Shown: positions 1 through 7,707 of the stretch, piece after piece
How the letters are laid out: each line of letters opens with the position of its first letter
How positions within the stretch are numbered: position 1 is the stretch's first letter
Assembly (NCBI RefSeq): GCF_000829695.1
Contig: NZ_BBNN01000025.1
Coordinates: 1 to 64,000 of the forward strand
Direction: 5' to 3'
From: Streptomyces sp. NBRC 110035
GTDB lineage: Bacteria; Actinomycetota; Actinomycetes; Streptomycetales; Streptomycetaceae
Length of the DNA: 64,000 nt
Made by a program: the position numbers and the translations under genes
Notes under the pieces: generated by a model
The model's input: the letters and a program-made list of their open reading frames with translations, nothing else
Databases searched by the model: none
Told to the model about the DNA's origin: nothing

Positions 1-890
1 GAGGCGCGTTCGGCGTCAAGCGGCTGTGCCGGGTCCTGGAGGTCTCCAGGTCCGGGTTCCACCGGTGGCTGAAGGCCGCCCCGGCCCGCCTGGCGCGAGC
101 CCGGGACGATGCCCGCCTCGCCCGGCGGATCCGGGAGATCCACAAGGAGTCCGACGGCACCTACGGCATCCCGCGCGTCACCGCCGAGCTGAAGGCCGCC
201 GGGAGCGACGTCAACCACAAGCGCGTCGAGCGGGTGATGCGCCGCATCGGCCTCCAGGGCGTGCACCTGCGCAGGAAGGTCCGCACCACGATCCCCGAGC
301 CGGAAGCGGCCCCGGTGCCGGACCTGCTGCGGCGCGACTTCACCGCCGACGCACCGAACACCAGGTACGTCGGCGACATCACGCATCTGCCCATCGGCGA
401 TGGCCGGTTCCTCTGTCTCGCAACGGTGCTGGACCTGCATTCCAGGCGGCTCGCGGGCCGGTCGATCGCCGACCACATGCGCACCGGGCTGGTCACCGAC
501 GCGCTCGAAGCCGCCGCCCGCACCCGGGGCGGCAGCCTCGACGGGGCGGTCTTCCACAGCGACAACGGCGCGCAATACGCATCGAAGGAGTTCGCGAAGG
601 TGCGCCGCCGGCTCGGTGTGACCCGCTCGCGCGCAGCGGTCGGCACCAGCGCGGACAACGCCGCCGCGGAGAGCTTCAACGCAACCCTGAAAAGAGAGAC
701 CTTCCAAGGGAAGAGGCACTGGTCAGGAGCACGCGAGGCCCGCCTCGCGGTGTTCCGGTGGGTCACCCGCTACAACACGCGACGCAGGCACTCGGGGCTT
801 GGCTACATCAGCCCGATCGCCTTCGAACAGCGATCGGCTACGCCGGCCCCTGCCGCATAGCAAACGGTGTCCACGCTTCGGGGGAAGCCC
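1..890 (+). mobile_element. IS3-family insertion sequence, right part
   Basis: The window opens inside an IS3-type element. Its transposase reading frame ends at 860, and 6 bases later comes a G-rich segment (866 to about 890, starting GGTGTCCACGCTTCGGGGG) that resembles the right terminal inverted repeat of IS3-family elements, which usually carry TGTCCAC near the tip. The left end lies outside the window, so the repeat cannot be verified by pairing. The right boundary is therefore an inference. Confidence 0.7.
3..860 (+). CDS. IS3-family transposase OrfB, 5' truncated by window edge
   Basis: The frame is open from the first base, so the start is outside the window; about 285 residues are present. 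The N-terminal part (VSRSGFHRWL, then DGTYGIPRVTAEL) is the HTH_21 region typical of OrfB. The rest is a retroviral-type integrase core: first Asp in YVGDITHL, second Asp in FHSDNGAQY, and catalytic Glu in AAAESFNATLK, the DDE triad. The C-terminus (RYNTRRRHSGLGYISP) is also family-typical. OrfB is normally made as an OrfAB fusion by programmed frameshifting and cuts and joins the IS ends. All three catalytic residues are present, so this part is not obviously inactive; whether OrfA is intact cannot be seen. Confidence 0.93.
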   Translation, partial: GAFGVKRLCRVLEVSRSGFHRWLKAAPARLARARDDARLARRIREIHKESDGTYGIPRVTAELKAAGSDVNHKRVERVMRRIGLQGVHLRRKVRTTIPEPEAAPVPDLLRRDFTADAPNTRYVGDITHLPIGDGRFLCLATVLDLHSRRLAGRSIADHMRTGLVTDALEAAARTRGGSLDGAVFHSDNGAQYASKEFAKVRRRLGVTRSRAAVGTSADNAAAESFNATLKRETFQGKRHWSGAREARLAVFRWVTRYNTRRRHSGLGYISPIAFEQRSATPAPAA

Positions 891-1302
891 CCCTCCCCCG
901 GTTCCCCTCCCGCCGGGTCACGCCGTTCTGATCCGAAGCGGCCCGTCTCGACCTGGGAAGAATGACTTCTACCCGCGGGTTCCGGGCAGCGGCGGCTCGC
1001 CGTGGGCGGCTTCGGTACCCGTCGGTACCCCATCCAGGCCCCTCTCATGATCCGTCGGCCGCGGGTTCGAGTCCTGCTCGCTCCGCCACACCCCCTTCGG
1101 CCGGCCGACGACCCCAGCCGTTCCCGGATGCCGGGTGTCCCGGCGTTCCGGCAGTTCGGCCCTCGCCGGATCCGGTCGAAGCAGTGCCCCGAGCCCCGCC
1201 TCGCTCCCGGTGGTCCCGCGCACCGCGTGGGCATGTTCTGGGCGTCAGAGGCATTGGTATCCACGATGGTGGACGTTTCGTGTGGCTGAAGGGGGTCGGC
1301 TC
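861..1302. other. Gene-free scar between IS end and MFS fragment
   Basis: No reading frame here looks like a protein. The stretch contains the probable IS right end (to about 890) and the 3' part of a tRNA (1049-1088). The remainder is unremarkable GC-rich sequence. Confidence 0.5.
1049..1088 (+). other. tRNA 3'-end remnant (T arm, acceptor strand and CCA), possible att site
   Basis: Positions 1061-1077 form a T arm: a 5-bp stem (GCGGG with CCTGC, one G-T pair) around the TTCGAGT loop. It is followed by a 7-base acceptor strand TCGCTCC, discriminator G and a genomic CCA at 1086-1088. The partner 5' acceptor strand (GGAGCGA), D arm and a pairing anticodon stem are absent upstream, so this is not a functional tRNA. 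Integrative elements of actinomycetes commonly recombine into tRNA 3' ends and leave such a copy behind, so an attachment-site remnant is the likeliest explanation. The amino-acid identity cannot be assigned. Confidence 0.65.
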
Positions 1303-1521
1303 ATGGCTCGCAGCGGCGGCACTGCCGGGCGGGACGCGTTCATGACCGCGTTCCACGCCGCCATGACCCTCTGCGCGATCCTCGGATTCGTCGCTGCGCT
1401 CGTCGGCTTCCCGATGCTGCGGACCAAGGACCTCCACGCGAGCGCGCTGTCCACGATCCCGCCGGACCTCGACGAGGACGGCGAGCTGCGGCCGGACGTG
1501 CCGGTGGGCGCACCCTCCTGA
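1303..1521 (+). pseudogene. C-terminal remnant of an MFS (DHA2-type) transporter
   Basis: The recognisable part (about residues 8-72 from the ATG at 1303) reads RDAFMTAFHAAMTLCAILGF followed by more hydrophobic residues and PMLRTKDLHASAL. It resembles the last transmembrane helix and acidic tail of 14-helix drug-efflux MFS proteins. Nothing resembling the preceding 13 helices is found upstream, where the sequence is IS and tRNA debris instead. The gene was probably cut by the recombination that made this scar. It could in principle be translated as a 72-residue one-helix peptide, but no good ribosome binding site is visible. Confidence 0.55.
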
Positions 1522-1699
1522 CCCGGCACCGCCGCCCGGCGGACGCCGACGACCGGCCGTGATCTCCCGACCGGGCTTTTTCCTGTGGCGGTACGGGTCG
1601 TCCGGGACGGGTGACGGGAATCCGCGCCAAGTGTGCCGTCTCCGGCAGCATGACGGCGATGTCCGGACCTCCGCCCGCGGCCGGGGTGTCCGCTCCGGC

Positions 1700-2374
1700 T
1701 CAGGGCAGGTGGCGGGCCAGGGCAGTGGCCAGGGCCTCCCGTACCTCCTGCGGAGGGCGGGGGCCCGCCCGGTCGGTGTCGGCGGTGACGGCGGCGGCGA
1801 CCGTGTGGAGCGGGGCGCCGGACAGACGGGAGGTCTCGCGCAGGATGTGCCAGGCGGCGTCCGAGCCGCAGCCGTGGGCGGCCATGAGGATGCCGCGGGC
1901 CCGGTCGACGGCCGGACGGGCGGCGATCTCCCGCCGGAGCTGTTCGACCTCGTCCTCCCGTACCCGCACGGGTGGCCGCCGCGCCGGTCCCGGGGCCGTC
2001 ACCGGGGTGGGGACGTCGCCCCGGCTCCGGGAGCGCAGGGGGTCGGTGGGGTCCAGGCCGACGAGCGCCAGGATGCGGCGCGGCTGACCGCTCCAGCGGG
2101 TGGCCGTGACCGGCACCGACCGCCGGCTGCCGTGGTCGCGCAGGACGTCCAGGAACCGCAGTCCCGCCGTGTCCATGAAGCGCACGCCGCTCATGTCCAG
2201 GTCGACCCGGGCCGTGCGGGCGGGCAGCTGGGCCAGCTTCCGGGCGAGGGTCTCGGCGCTGCCGTGGACCAGTTCGCCGCGTGGGGTGAGCAGGGCCCGG
2301 TTCCCGTCCATGCGCCCACCGATGACCAGCGTGTTTCGTCTTCCCGAGGAAGGGGGTGGAGCCGCGAAGGTCAT
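1700..2374 (-). CDS. STAS-ANTAR domain regulatory protein
   Basis: A 224-residue soluble protein. Residues about 15-105 form a STAS domain (LTPRGELVHGSAETLARKL, then VDLDMSGVRFMDTAGLRFLD with the DxSGV-type loop used by anti-sigma antagonists). Residues about 145-205 form an ANTAR RNA-binding helix bundle (AVDRARGILMAAHGCGSDAA). This combination is common in Streptomyces and suggests coupling of an anti-sigma/partner-switch input to RNA-level antitermination, but no target is visible. I chose the ATG at 2374, preceded by AGGCGGTGAC, over one 24 bases upstream that lacks a Shine-Dalgarno sequence. It lies downstream of the mbl-type gene on the same strand, behind a strong palindrome (2532-2561), so it is probably transcribed separately. 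Confidence 0.85.
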   Translation of the reverse strand: MTFAAPPPSSGRRNTLVIGGRMDGNRALLTPRGELVHGSAETLARKLAQLPARTARVDLDMSGVRFMDTAGLRFLDVLRDHGSRRSVPVTATRWSGQPRRILALVGLDPTDPLRSRSRGDVPTPVTAPGPARRPPVRVREDEVEQLRREIAARPAVDRARGILMAAHGCGSDAAWHILRETSRLSGAPLHTVAAAVTADTDRAGPRPPQEVREALATALARHLP

Positions 2375-2531
2375 GTCACCGCCTGGGTCGGTATGCATGC
2401 GGGCCGTGGGGCGTACGGATCGGGCGGCAGGAAACGCGGGAGCGCGGGGCGGGAGTGGTGCAAAACGTATACGGTCCGTGCAGTGCTCGCGAAAGCGCCT
2501 GCCCGGTTTGCCGCGCCCTACACCCCTCGTT

Positions 2532-2561
2532 CGTAACCGGCCGGAATTCCGGCCGGTTACG
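2532..2561. terminator. 30-bp perfect palindrome downstream of the mbl-type gene
   Basis: The sequence is a perfect 30-bp palindrome centred on GAATTC, starting CGTAACCGGCCGGAA. It begins 14 bases after the stop codon of the actin-like gene and lies about 160 bases upstream of the STAS-ANTAR start. A stem of up to 13 bp could act as a terminator for the upstream gene. There is no U tract, which is common for Streptomyces terminators. It could equally be an operator for a dimeric regulator. Confidence 0.55.
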
Positions 2562-2574
2562 GAGGTCCGGTGGA

Positions 2575-3612
2575 TCAGGTCGCCAGGGGGTTCAGCACCA
2601 GGGGGGCGATCTTGCCCTCCAGCATGGCGCCCAGGCCCTGGACGGCGCACACGTCCGGCCGCTCGGCGATGTGGACCGGCATGCCCGTCGCCTGCCGCAG
2701 CATCTGGTCGAGGCCCGGCAGCAGGGCGCTGCCGCCGACCATCATGATCCCGCGGTCGGCGAGGTCGGCGACCAGGTCGGGCGGGCAGCCCCGCAGCACC
2801 TTGCCGATCCCGTCCAGTACGGCCGTCAGCGGGGTCTGGATGGCGTGCCGCACGGCCGCCGTGTCGACCTTGACCGAGCGGGCGAGGCCGGTGGCGACGT
2901 CCCGGCCGTGGATCTCCGTCGACTCCGGGCCGTGAGGGGTGAGCCCGTTGCCGGACAGGGCCACCTGCAGCGGCCGTACGGACTGGCTCGGCAGCATCAG
3001 CTCGTGCTGGTGGCGCAGGTGCTGGACGATGGCGTGGTCCACGGCGTCCCCGCCGACGGACATGCGCTCCGCCGTCACGATCGAGCCGAGCGAGAGCACG
3101 GCCACCTGCGTGGTCGCCGCCCCGCACACCAGGATCATGGTCGCCTCGGGACGCTCCACGGGCAGTCCGCAGCCGACGGCGGCCGCGATGAGCGTGTCGA
3201 CCAGCTCCACCCGGCGGGCACCCAGCCCGACCAGCGTCTCGATCGTGGCGCGCTGGGCCAGCGGATCGGCGTCGTGCGGGGTGGATGCCGCGGCGCGCAG
3301 CCGGGGCCTGCGGCGCAGGGCGCGGCGGATCCGTTCGCCGAGCAGATGGCGCAGCATGCGCTGCGCCATCTCGATGTCGACGACGGTGCCGCCCGAGACG
3401 GGCCGTACGACACGGATGTAGCTCGGCGTCCGTCCGGTCATCCGCTCCGCGAGCTCACCGACCGCGATCAGCGCACCGGTACGGGTGTTCACGGCGGCGG
3501 CGGACGGCTGGTCGACGACGAGCCCGGCACCCTTGACGTAGACCCGGGTACGGGCCGCTCCCAGGTCGACGGCGAAGTGGCAGCGGCGCAACTGCTCCAG
3601 ACTGGCGGTCAC
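2575..3612 (-). CDS. mbl: MreB/Mbl-family actin-like protein
   Basis: A 345-residue protein of the MreB/Mbl actin superfamily, length as usual for the family. The phosphate-1 loop is AVDLGAARTRVYVKGAG (residues 14-30). The central part LVDTLIAAAVGCGLPVERPE and the glycine-rich MSVGGDAVDHAIVQHL match the nucleotide cleft, and IMMVGGSALLPGLDQML is the C-terminal adenosine motif. Family members polymerise under the membrane and organise wall synthesis. In Streptomyces, mreB and mbl act mainly in sporulation and spore-wall integrity rather than vegetative elongation. The start is GTG at 3612, behind GGGAGGATCTGCC. There is no mreCD nearby, which favours the solitary Mbl type. The conserved DxG in phosphate-2 is replaced by VCGAATTQVAV, suggesting altered ATP hydrolysis. 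Confidence 0.85.
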   Translation of the reverse strand: MTASLEQLRRCHFAVDLGAARTRVYVKGAGLVVDQPSAAAVNTRTGALIAVGELAERMTGRTPSYIRVVRPVSGGTVVDIEMAQRMLRHLLGERIRRALRRRPRLRAAASTPHDADPLAQRATIETLVGLGARRVELVDTLIAAAVGCGLPVERPEATMILVCGAATTQVAVLSLGSIVTAERMSVGGDAVDHAIVQHLRHQHELMLPSQSVRPLQVALSGNGLTPHGPESTEIHGRDVATGLARSVKVDTAAVRHAIQTPLTAVLDGIGKVLRGCPPDLVADLADRGIMMVGGSALLPGLDQMLRQATGMPVHIAERPDVCAVQGLGAMLEGKIAPLVLNPLAT

Positions 3613-3981
3613 GGCAGATCCTCCCGAGTGCGCGGTTCTGCGGGCCGCCGGACGGCGAACCTCAGGACCATCGTGCGCGCGGGCGGGGGCCGCCGCCTCT
3701 CGTGGAGGGCCGGGCGGGGGGCCGCTGAACGGGGGTGGGGCACGGCAACCGCAGGGACGGCCCCGAGCCTTTCACCGGCCCTGTCCCCGTCGGGGGCTCG
3801 GCCGAGGTGCTGAGGGAAGAAGGCGGTGGCTGCCTCCCCACCGATGCCGATGCCGATGCCGATGCCGTCACCGACGCGGGCGCGGGTGGTCGTGGGCGGC
3901 CCGGTCCTGTGCTCCGCCTGCCGCACGTGGGAAGAGGTTCGGGGCCGGAGGCGACCGCGTGGGCCGCGGGTGGCCCCCGGT
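3613..3981. other. 369-bp intergenic region upstream of the mbl-type gene
   Basis: The region should hold the promoter of the actin-like gene and the end of the carboxyltransferase transcript, but I see no clear -35/-10 pair. Its only notable element is a short tandem repeat of the hexamer ATGCCG, four copies at about 3845-3868. Open frames here have compositions unlike real genes. Confidence 0.4.
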
Positions 3982-5361
3982 TCACCTGTCGTCGTGACGT
4001 CGACCGGGGTCGTGGGCGTGGTGGCCGACGATGCCCCGTACGACGCCCAGGTCCACCAGGTCCTGGGGGCGGACGCGGAGCCGGTCCGCCGTGGCCTCCG
4101 TCTCCTGAGGGGGACGTTTGAGGATCGCCGCCGCGAGCTCCGGTGCGATCACCGAGAAGTAGCTGTCGGGTGTGGCCCAGGTGTTGCCCGGTGCCGCCAG
4201 GGCCAGCGCGCCGCCGGAGCCGCCCTCGCCGACGACGAGCGTGGTGACCGGGGTGCGGGCGGCGGCCACCGCGGCGAACAGGTCGGCGATGGCCGCCCCC
4301 GCGCCCTGTTGTTCCGCCTCCGCGTCGTTGGCCGCGCCCGGGGTGTCCACCAGGGTCAGCACCGGGATGCCGAGCCGGTCCGCGAGCCGGACCAGCCGGG
4401 CGGCGGTGCGGTACCCGGCGGGACGGGTCGCCGTCCCGGTCTGCGCCGCGTAGGCGACCGTACGGCCCTCGTGCTCGCCGAAGCCGCAGAGCACGCCCTG
4501 CGGATCGGTGCCGCCGCAGCGATCGCCGTTGATCGCCACGCGGTGGGTGAAGTACGCGTCCAGGTAGGCGTGTGCGCGGGGGCGTTCGGGGGATCGGGCA
4601 CGCTGTACGGCGTCCCGGCCGGTGGCCGGAAGGTCACCCGGGTCCGTGCCCAGCGGTCGCGGTGGAGCGGCCGGGGTGGTGGACGGGCTGGTCAGCAGCC
4701 GCAGCCACCGGCCCAGCGTGCCACGCAGGTCCTCCGGCGGGACCACGGCGTCCACCGTGCCCGCCGCCACCTGCGCCTCGGCCGTGTACGCCGCCGGGTC
4801 GGCGTCCGTCGGGCGGACCCGCGAGCCGGCGAAGCCGACCTGTGCGCCGGGCAGCGCGAGGACCACGTCGGCGCCCGCGCCCAGGGTGGCCCAGCCGCCG
4901 CCCGTCGTCGGGTCCCGGACCACCGCGATCTGTACCGCCCCGGCTTCCCTGGTGAGCACCGACTCGCGCGCCACCCGCTGGAGTTGGGTGAGGGCGAGCA
5001 TGCCCTCCTGCATCCGGCTGCCGCCGGTGGCGACCAGCGGGACGACCGGCAGCCGGTGCTCGCGGGCATGCGCGTACGCCGACACCAGCCGGTCGCCGGT
5101 GTGTTCGCCCAGCGAACCGCCGAGGAAGCCGAACTCGAAGGCGATCAGCACGGCCCGGACGCCCTCGACCAGGGCGGTGCCGCAGACCACCGACTCCTGC
5201 TCACCGGTGCGCTCGGCCGCACGGGCGCGCAAGGCGTCGTAACCCGGCCAGCCGAGCGGGCCGTCGGGGGCGGACTCCCGGTAGGGGTAAGGAAGTTCGG
5301 TGAACGTGGAATCGTCGGCGACGCGCGCGACGGTCTCGCGTGCGGAGAGCCGGTCAGTCAT
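3982..5361 (-). CDS. Acyl-CoA carboxylase-type carboxyltransferase, fused AccD-AccA halves
   Basis: A 459-residue protein with two crotonase-fold carboxyltransferase halves. Residues about 50-230 are AccD-like: FEFGFLGGSLGEHTG at 75-89, ATGGSRMQEGMLALTQLQ at 111-128. Residues about 260-445 are AccA-like: AINGDRCGG, TLVDTPGAANDAEAEQQGAG, and VVGEGGSGGALALA, the loops that stabilise the enolate oxyanion. AccD's N-terminal zinc ribbon is absent. It would transfer carboxyl between carboxybiotin and acetyl- or propionyl-CoA, but no biotin carboxylase or biotin carrier gene is nearby. A decarboxylase-like role coupled to MatB is an alternative. The ATG at 5361 overlaps the end of matB by 8 bases, so the two are translationally coupled. 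Confidence 0.8.
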   Translation of the reverse strand: MTDRLSARETVARVADDSTFTELPYPYRESAPDGPLGWPGYDALRARAAERTGEQESVVCGTALVEGVRAVLIAFEFGFLGGSLGEHTGDRLVSAYAHAREHRLPVVPLVATGGSRMQEGMLALTQLQRVARESVLTREAGAVQIAVVRDPTTGGGWATLGAGADVVLALPGAQVGFAGSRVRPTDADPAAYTAEAQVAAGTVDAVVPPEDLRGTLGRWLRLLTSPSTTPAAPPRPLGTDPGDLPATGRDAVQRARSPERPRAHAYLDAYFTHRVAINGDRCGGTDPQGVLCGFGEHEGRTVAYAAQTGTATRPAGYRTAARLVRLADRLGIPVLTLVDTPGAANDAEAEQQGAGAAIADLFAAVAAARTPVTTLVVGEGGSGGALALAAPGNTWATPDSYFSVIAPELAAAILKRPPQETEATADRLRVRPQDLVDLGVVRGIVGHHAHDPGRRHDDR

Positions 5362-6820
5362 GACGCAGCGCCCGCTTCATGATCTTCCCCATGTCGTTGC
5401 GGGGGAGCGAGGTGAGGTGGTGGAGCACCCGCGGACGCTTGTGCGGGGCCAGACGGTGGGCGACATGGTCCGCCAACTCCTCGAGAGCAGGGGGCGATTG
5501 AGGATTCGCCGGGACGATCCACGCCACGATCAGCTCGCCCAGGTCGGCGTCCGGCTCCCCGGTCACCGCGGCCTCCCGGACGCCGGGGTGCTCCAGCAGC
5601 GCGTTCTCGATCTCCCCGGCACCGATCTTGTAACCCCCGCTCTTGATCAGGTCGGTGGCCTTGCGGCCGACGATCCGGACACAGCCGTCGGCATCGCGCA
5701 CCGCCATGTCGCCGGTACGGAACCAGCCGTCGGCGGTGAAGGCGCCCGCTGTGGCGTCCGGCCGGTTCAGGTACTCGGTGAACAGGTTCGGGCCGCGCAC
5801 CTGGATCTCGCCCACGGTCTCACCGTCGTACGCCGTCACCGGGGACCCGTCCTCCTCCACCAGCCGCAGCTCCACGCCCGGCAGCGGCACGCCCACGGTG
5901 CCGGGGCGGGCCTCGCCGTCCGCGCGGACGCTGGTGTTCATCAGCGTCTCCGTCATGCCGTACCGCTCGACGACCCGGCGTCCGGTGGCCGCCGCGATCC
6001 GCTCGTGGTCGTGCACGGGCAGCGCCGCCGACCCCGACACCAGCAGCCGCGCCCCGGCCAGCGCCGTGGCCAGCTCCGGCTCGGTGGACAGCGACTCCGC
6101 GACGCGGTGGTACATCGTCGGCACACCGAACAGCATGGTCGCGCCGGTGCTCAGCTCCCGGGTCACCCCCCGGGTGGTGAACCTGCCGAGGTGACGCACC
6201 GAGCCGCCCCGGCGCAGCGGGCCCAGGACGCCCAGGACCAGCCCGTGCACGTGGAACAGCGGGAGCCCGTGGACGAGGACGTCGTCGCCGGTCCACTGCC
6301 AGGCGTCGGCGAGCGCGTCCAGGGTGGTGGCGATCGCACGGCGGGGGATGACGGCGCCCTTGGGCGGGCCGGTGGTGCCGGAGGTGTAGACGACCAGGGC
6401 CGGGTCCTCGTCGCCCGCGCTGTCCCCGGGGAGCGTGCCGGGGGCGCGGTCGGCCGGGTCGACGTCCAGGCGGGGCAGACCGGCCAGTGCCTCCGGCAGT
6501 TCCTGGCCGGGCGCGGCGAGGACCAGGTCCGGGGTGCTGTCGGACAGGATGTGGCCGAGTTCCTTCCCTCCCGACTTCGGGTTCAGGGGCACCACGGTCA
6601 CCCCGGCGAGCAGCGCCGCGGTGACCGCGACCGCCGTCTCCAGCGTCGGCGTCGCCCAGACGGCGACCCGCCGCGCCTCCCGGACGGCCCCGGCGACCGG
6701 GCCGGCCGCGGCGGCCAGTTCCCCGTACGTCAGTGAGCGCTCGCCGAACCGGAGGGCGGGCCGGCCGGCTGCGGGGCCGCCGGCCCGGCTGTCGGTCAGG
6801 GCCGGGAAGAGAGAGGACAC
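5354..6820 (-). CDS. matB: Malonyl-CoA synthetase (MatB)
   Basis: A 488-residue ANL-superfamily adenylate-forming ligase converting malonate, ATP and CoA to malonyl-CoA; methylmalonate is a common second substrate. The P-loop is VYTSGTTGPPKG (144-155), the A5 region is VVERYGMTETLMNTSVRADG, the hinge is RTGDMAVRDADG, and the A10 lysine is in NDMGKIMKRAL near the C-terminus (K479). The N-terminus MSSLFPAL and long central blocks recall S. coelicolor MatB, so the substrate call is firm. The GTG start at 6820 follows CAAGGAGTACGACGC. The product feeds fatty-acid and polyketide synthesis. It is the first gene of a two-gene unit with the carboxyltransferase. Confidence 0.92.
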   Translation of the reverse strand: MSSLFPALTDSRAGGPAAGRPALRFGERSLTYGELAAAAGPVAGAVREARRVAVWATPTLETAVAVTAALLAGVTVVPLNPKSGGKELGHILSDSTPDLVLAAPGQELPEALAGLPRLDVDPADRAPGTLPGDSAGDEDPALVVYTSGTTGPPKGAVIPRRAIATTLDALADAWQWTGDDVLVHGLPLFHVHGLVLGVLGPLRRGGSVRHLGRFTTRGVTRELSTGATMLFGVPTMYHRVAESLSTEPELATALAGARLLVSGSAALPVHDHERIAAATGRRVVERYGMTETLMNTSVRADGEARPGTVGVPLPGVELRLVEEDGSPVTAYDGETVGEIQVRGPNLFTEYLNRPDATAGAFTADGWFRTGDMAVRDADGCVRIVGRKATDLIKSGGYKIGAGEIENALLEHPGVREAAVTGEPDADLGELIVAWIVPANPQSPPALEELADHVAHRLAPHKRPRVLHHLTSLPRNDMGKIMKRALRHD

Positions 6821-7050
6821 GCGTCGTACTCCTTGACCGTCGGGTGGTGCGGTGGACTGGTGCGGGGCGGGCGGGTCGTGGGGTGTGAGGTCGTGCGGCC
6901 GGCCTTCATGGTCGCCGATGTGCGGTGCGGGCGGCAGGCGGGGTCAGCCGTGCGTCCTGTCGGCCTCGCGCTCGGCCAGTCGCTGGTATGCCGTGGAGGG
7001 GGCCCACCGTGTTCGGCACAGCCCTCGTGACCCCCGGGTGGTGGACGCGA

Positions 7051-7707
7051 TCATCCGGGCGGCGGCCCGCCGGCTCCGGTCCGTGGTCCGGGCGTGGTCC
7101 GTTGCAGCAGGCCCCAGGTGAACTCCGCGACCACCTCGTGCCGCACGCCCCGCACATCCGGTGCGACGAGGGCGAGGCCCCACCGGGCGGGGGCGGTGCC
7201 TTCGAGCGGGCGGGCCGGGGCGAAGGCGCGGGCGGCCTCGTCGACCGTGCAGGACCACGGCGTCAGGTCCTCGACGGTGCGCAGGAGAGGCGGGTCGGCG
7301 TCGGGCGCGCGGACCAGCCACTCGTTCCAGACGGTGCCGTCGGGCGCGGTCAGGATCTCGAAGCGGAGGTCCGGCCAGAGCGGGAGCCGCCACCGCGACG
7401 CCTCGCAGTCGAGGTCGCCGATCCGGCGCCGGACCCGGGACTCCGGCTCGCCGAGCACGGACCGGTACCTGGAACGGGCCGAACGCGGGCGCGGCGAGCG
7501 GACCACGGCCTGCCAGCGCCTGTTGGCCTCGCGCATCCCGGCGGGGGAGACGCCCAGTTCGTGACGGGCGTCCTCGACCAGGCCGGGATTGTGGTCGGCC
7601 ATGCGACGCAGCAGGACGAGCTGGAAGTCGAGCGGGGTCAACGGGCCGGAGGGGCTGGACGGGCCGGACGGACTACCGGGGGTTTTCGCGGGAGGCACGG
7701 GAACCAT
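7051..7707 (-). CDS. Conserved hypothetical protein, last gene of the glycan-type operon
   Basis: A soluble 218-residue protein that I do not recognise. The first 25 residues are Pro/Ser-rich. A conserved-looking core follows: LDFQLVLLRRMADHNPGLVE, then ARHELGVSPAGMREANRRWQ, and a beta-rich part with DLDCEASRWRLPLWPDLRFE. The HNPGLVEDARHELGVSP block resembles a short helical bundle. There are no signal peptide, membrane segments or metal-binding patterns. Its ATG (7707) lies 35 bases inside the FkbM methyltransferase gene, so it is translated from the same message and may belong to the same pathway. The start could be further in, at MADHNPG. Confidence 0.6.
   Translation of the reverse strand: MVPVPPAKTPGSPSGPSSPSGPLTPLDFQLVLLRRMADHNPGLVEDARHELGVSPAGMREANRRWQAVVRSPRPRSARSRYRSVLGEPESRVRRRIGDLDCEASRWRLPLWPDLRFEILTAPDGTVWNEWLVRAPDADPPLLRTVEDLTPWSCTVDEAARAFAPARPLEGTAPARWGLALVAPDVRGVRHEVVAEFTWGLLQRTTPGPRTGAGGPPPG

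Noticed and set aside
1021..1090. Complete tRNA gene
   Set aside because: The 5' acceptor strand and D arm are absent, and the anticodon stem does not pair with upstream sequence.
3609..3926. Minus-strand open frame with Gly-Ile repeats upstream of the mbl-type gene
   Set aside because: The repeat only reflects the ATGCCG tandem hexamer; the rest is Arg/Pro-rich text without a Shine-Dalgarno sequence.
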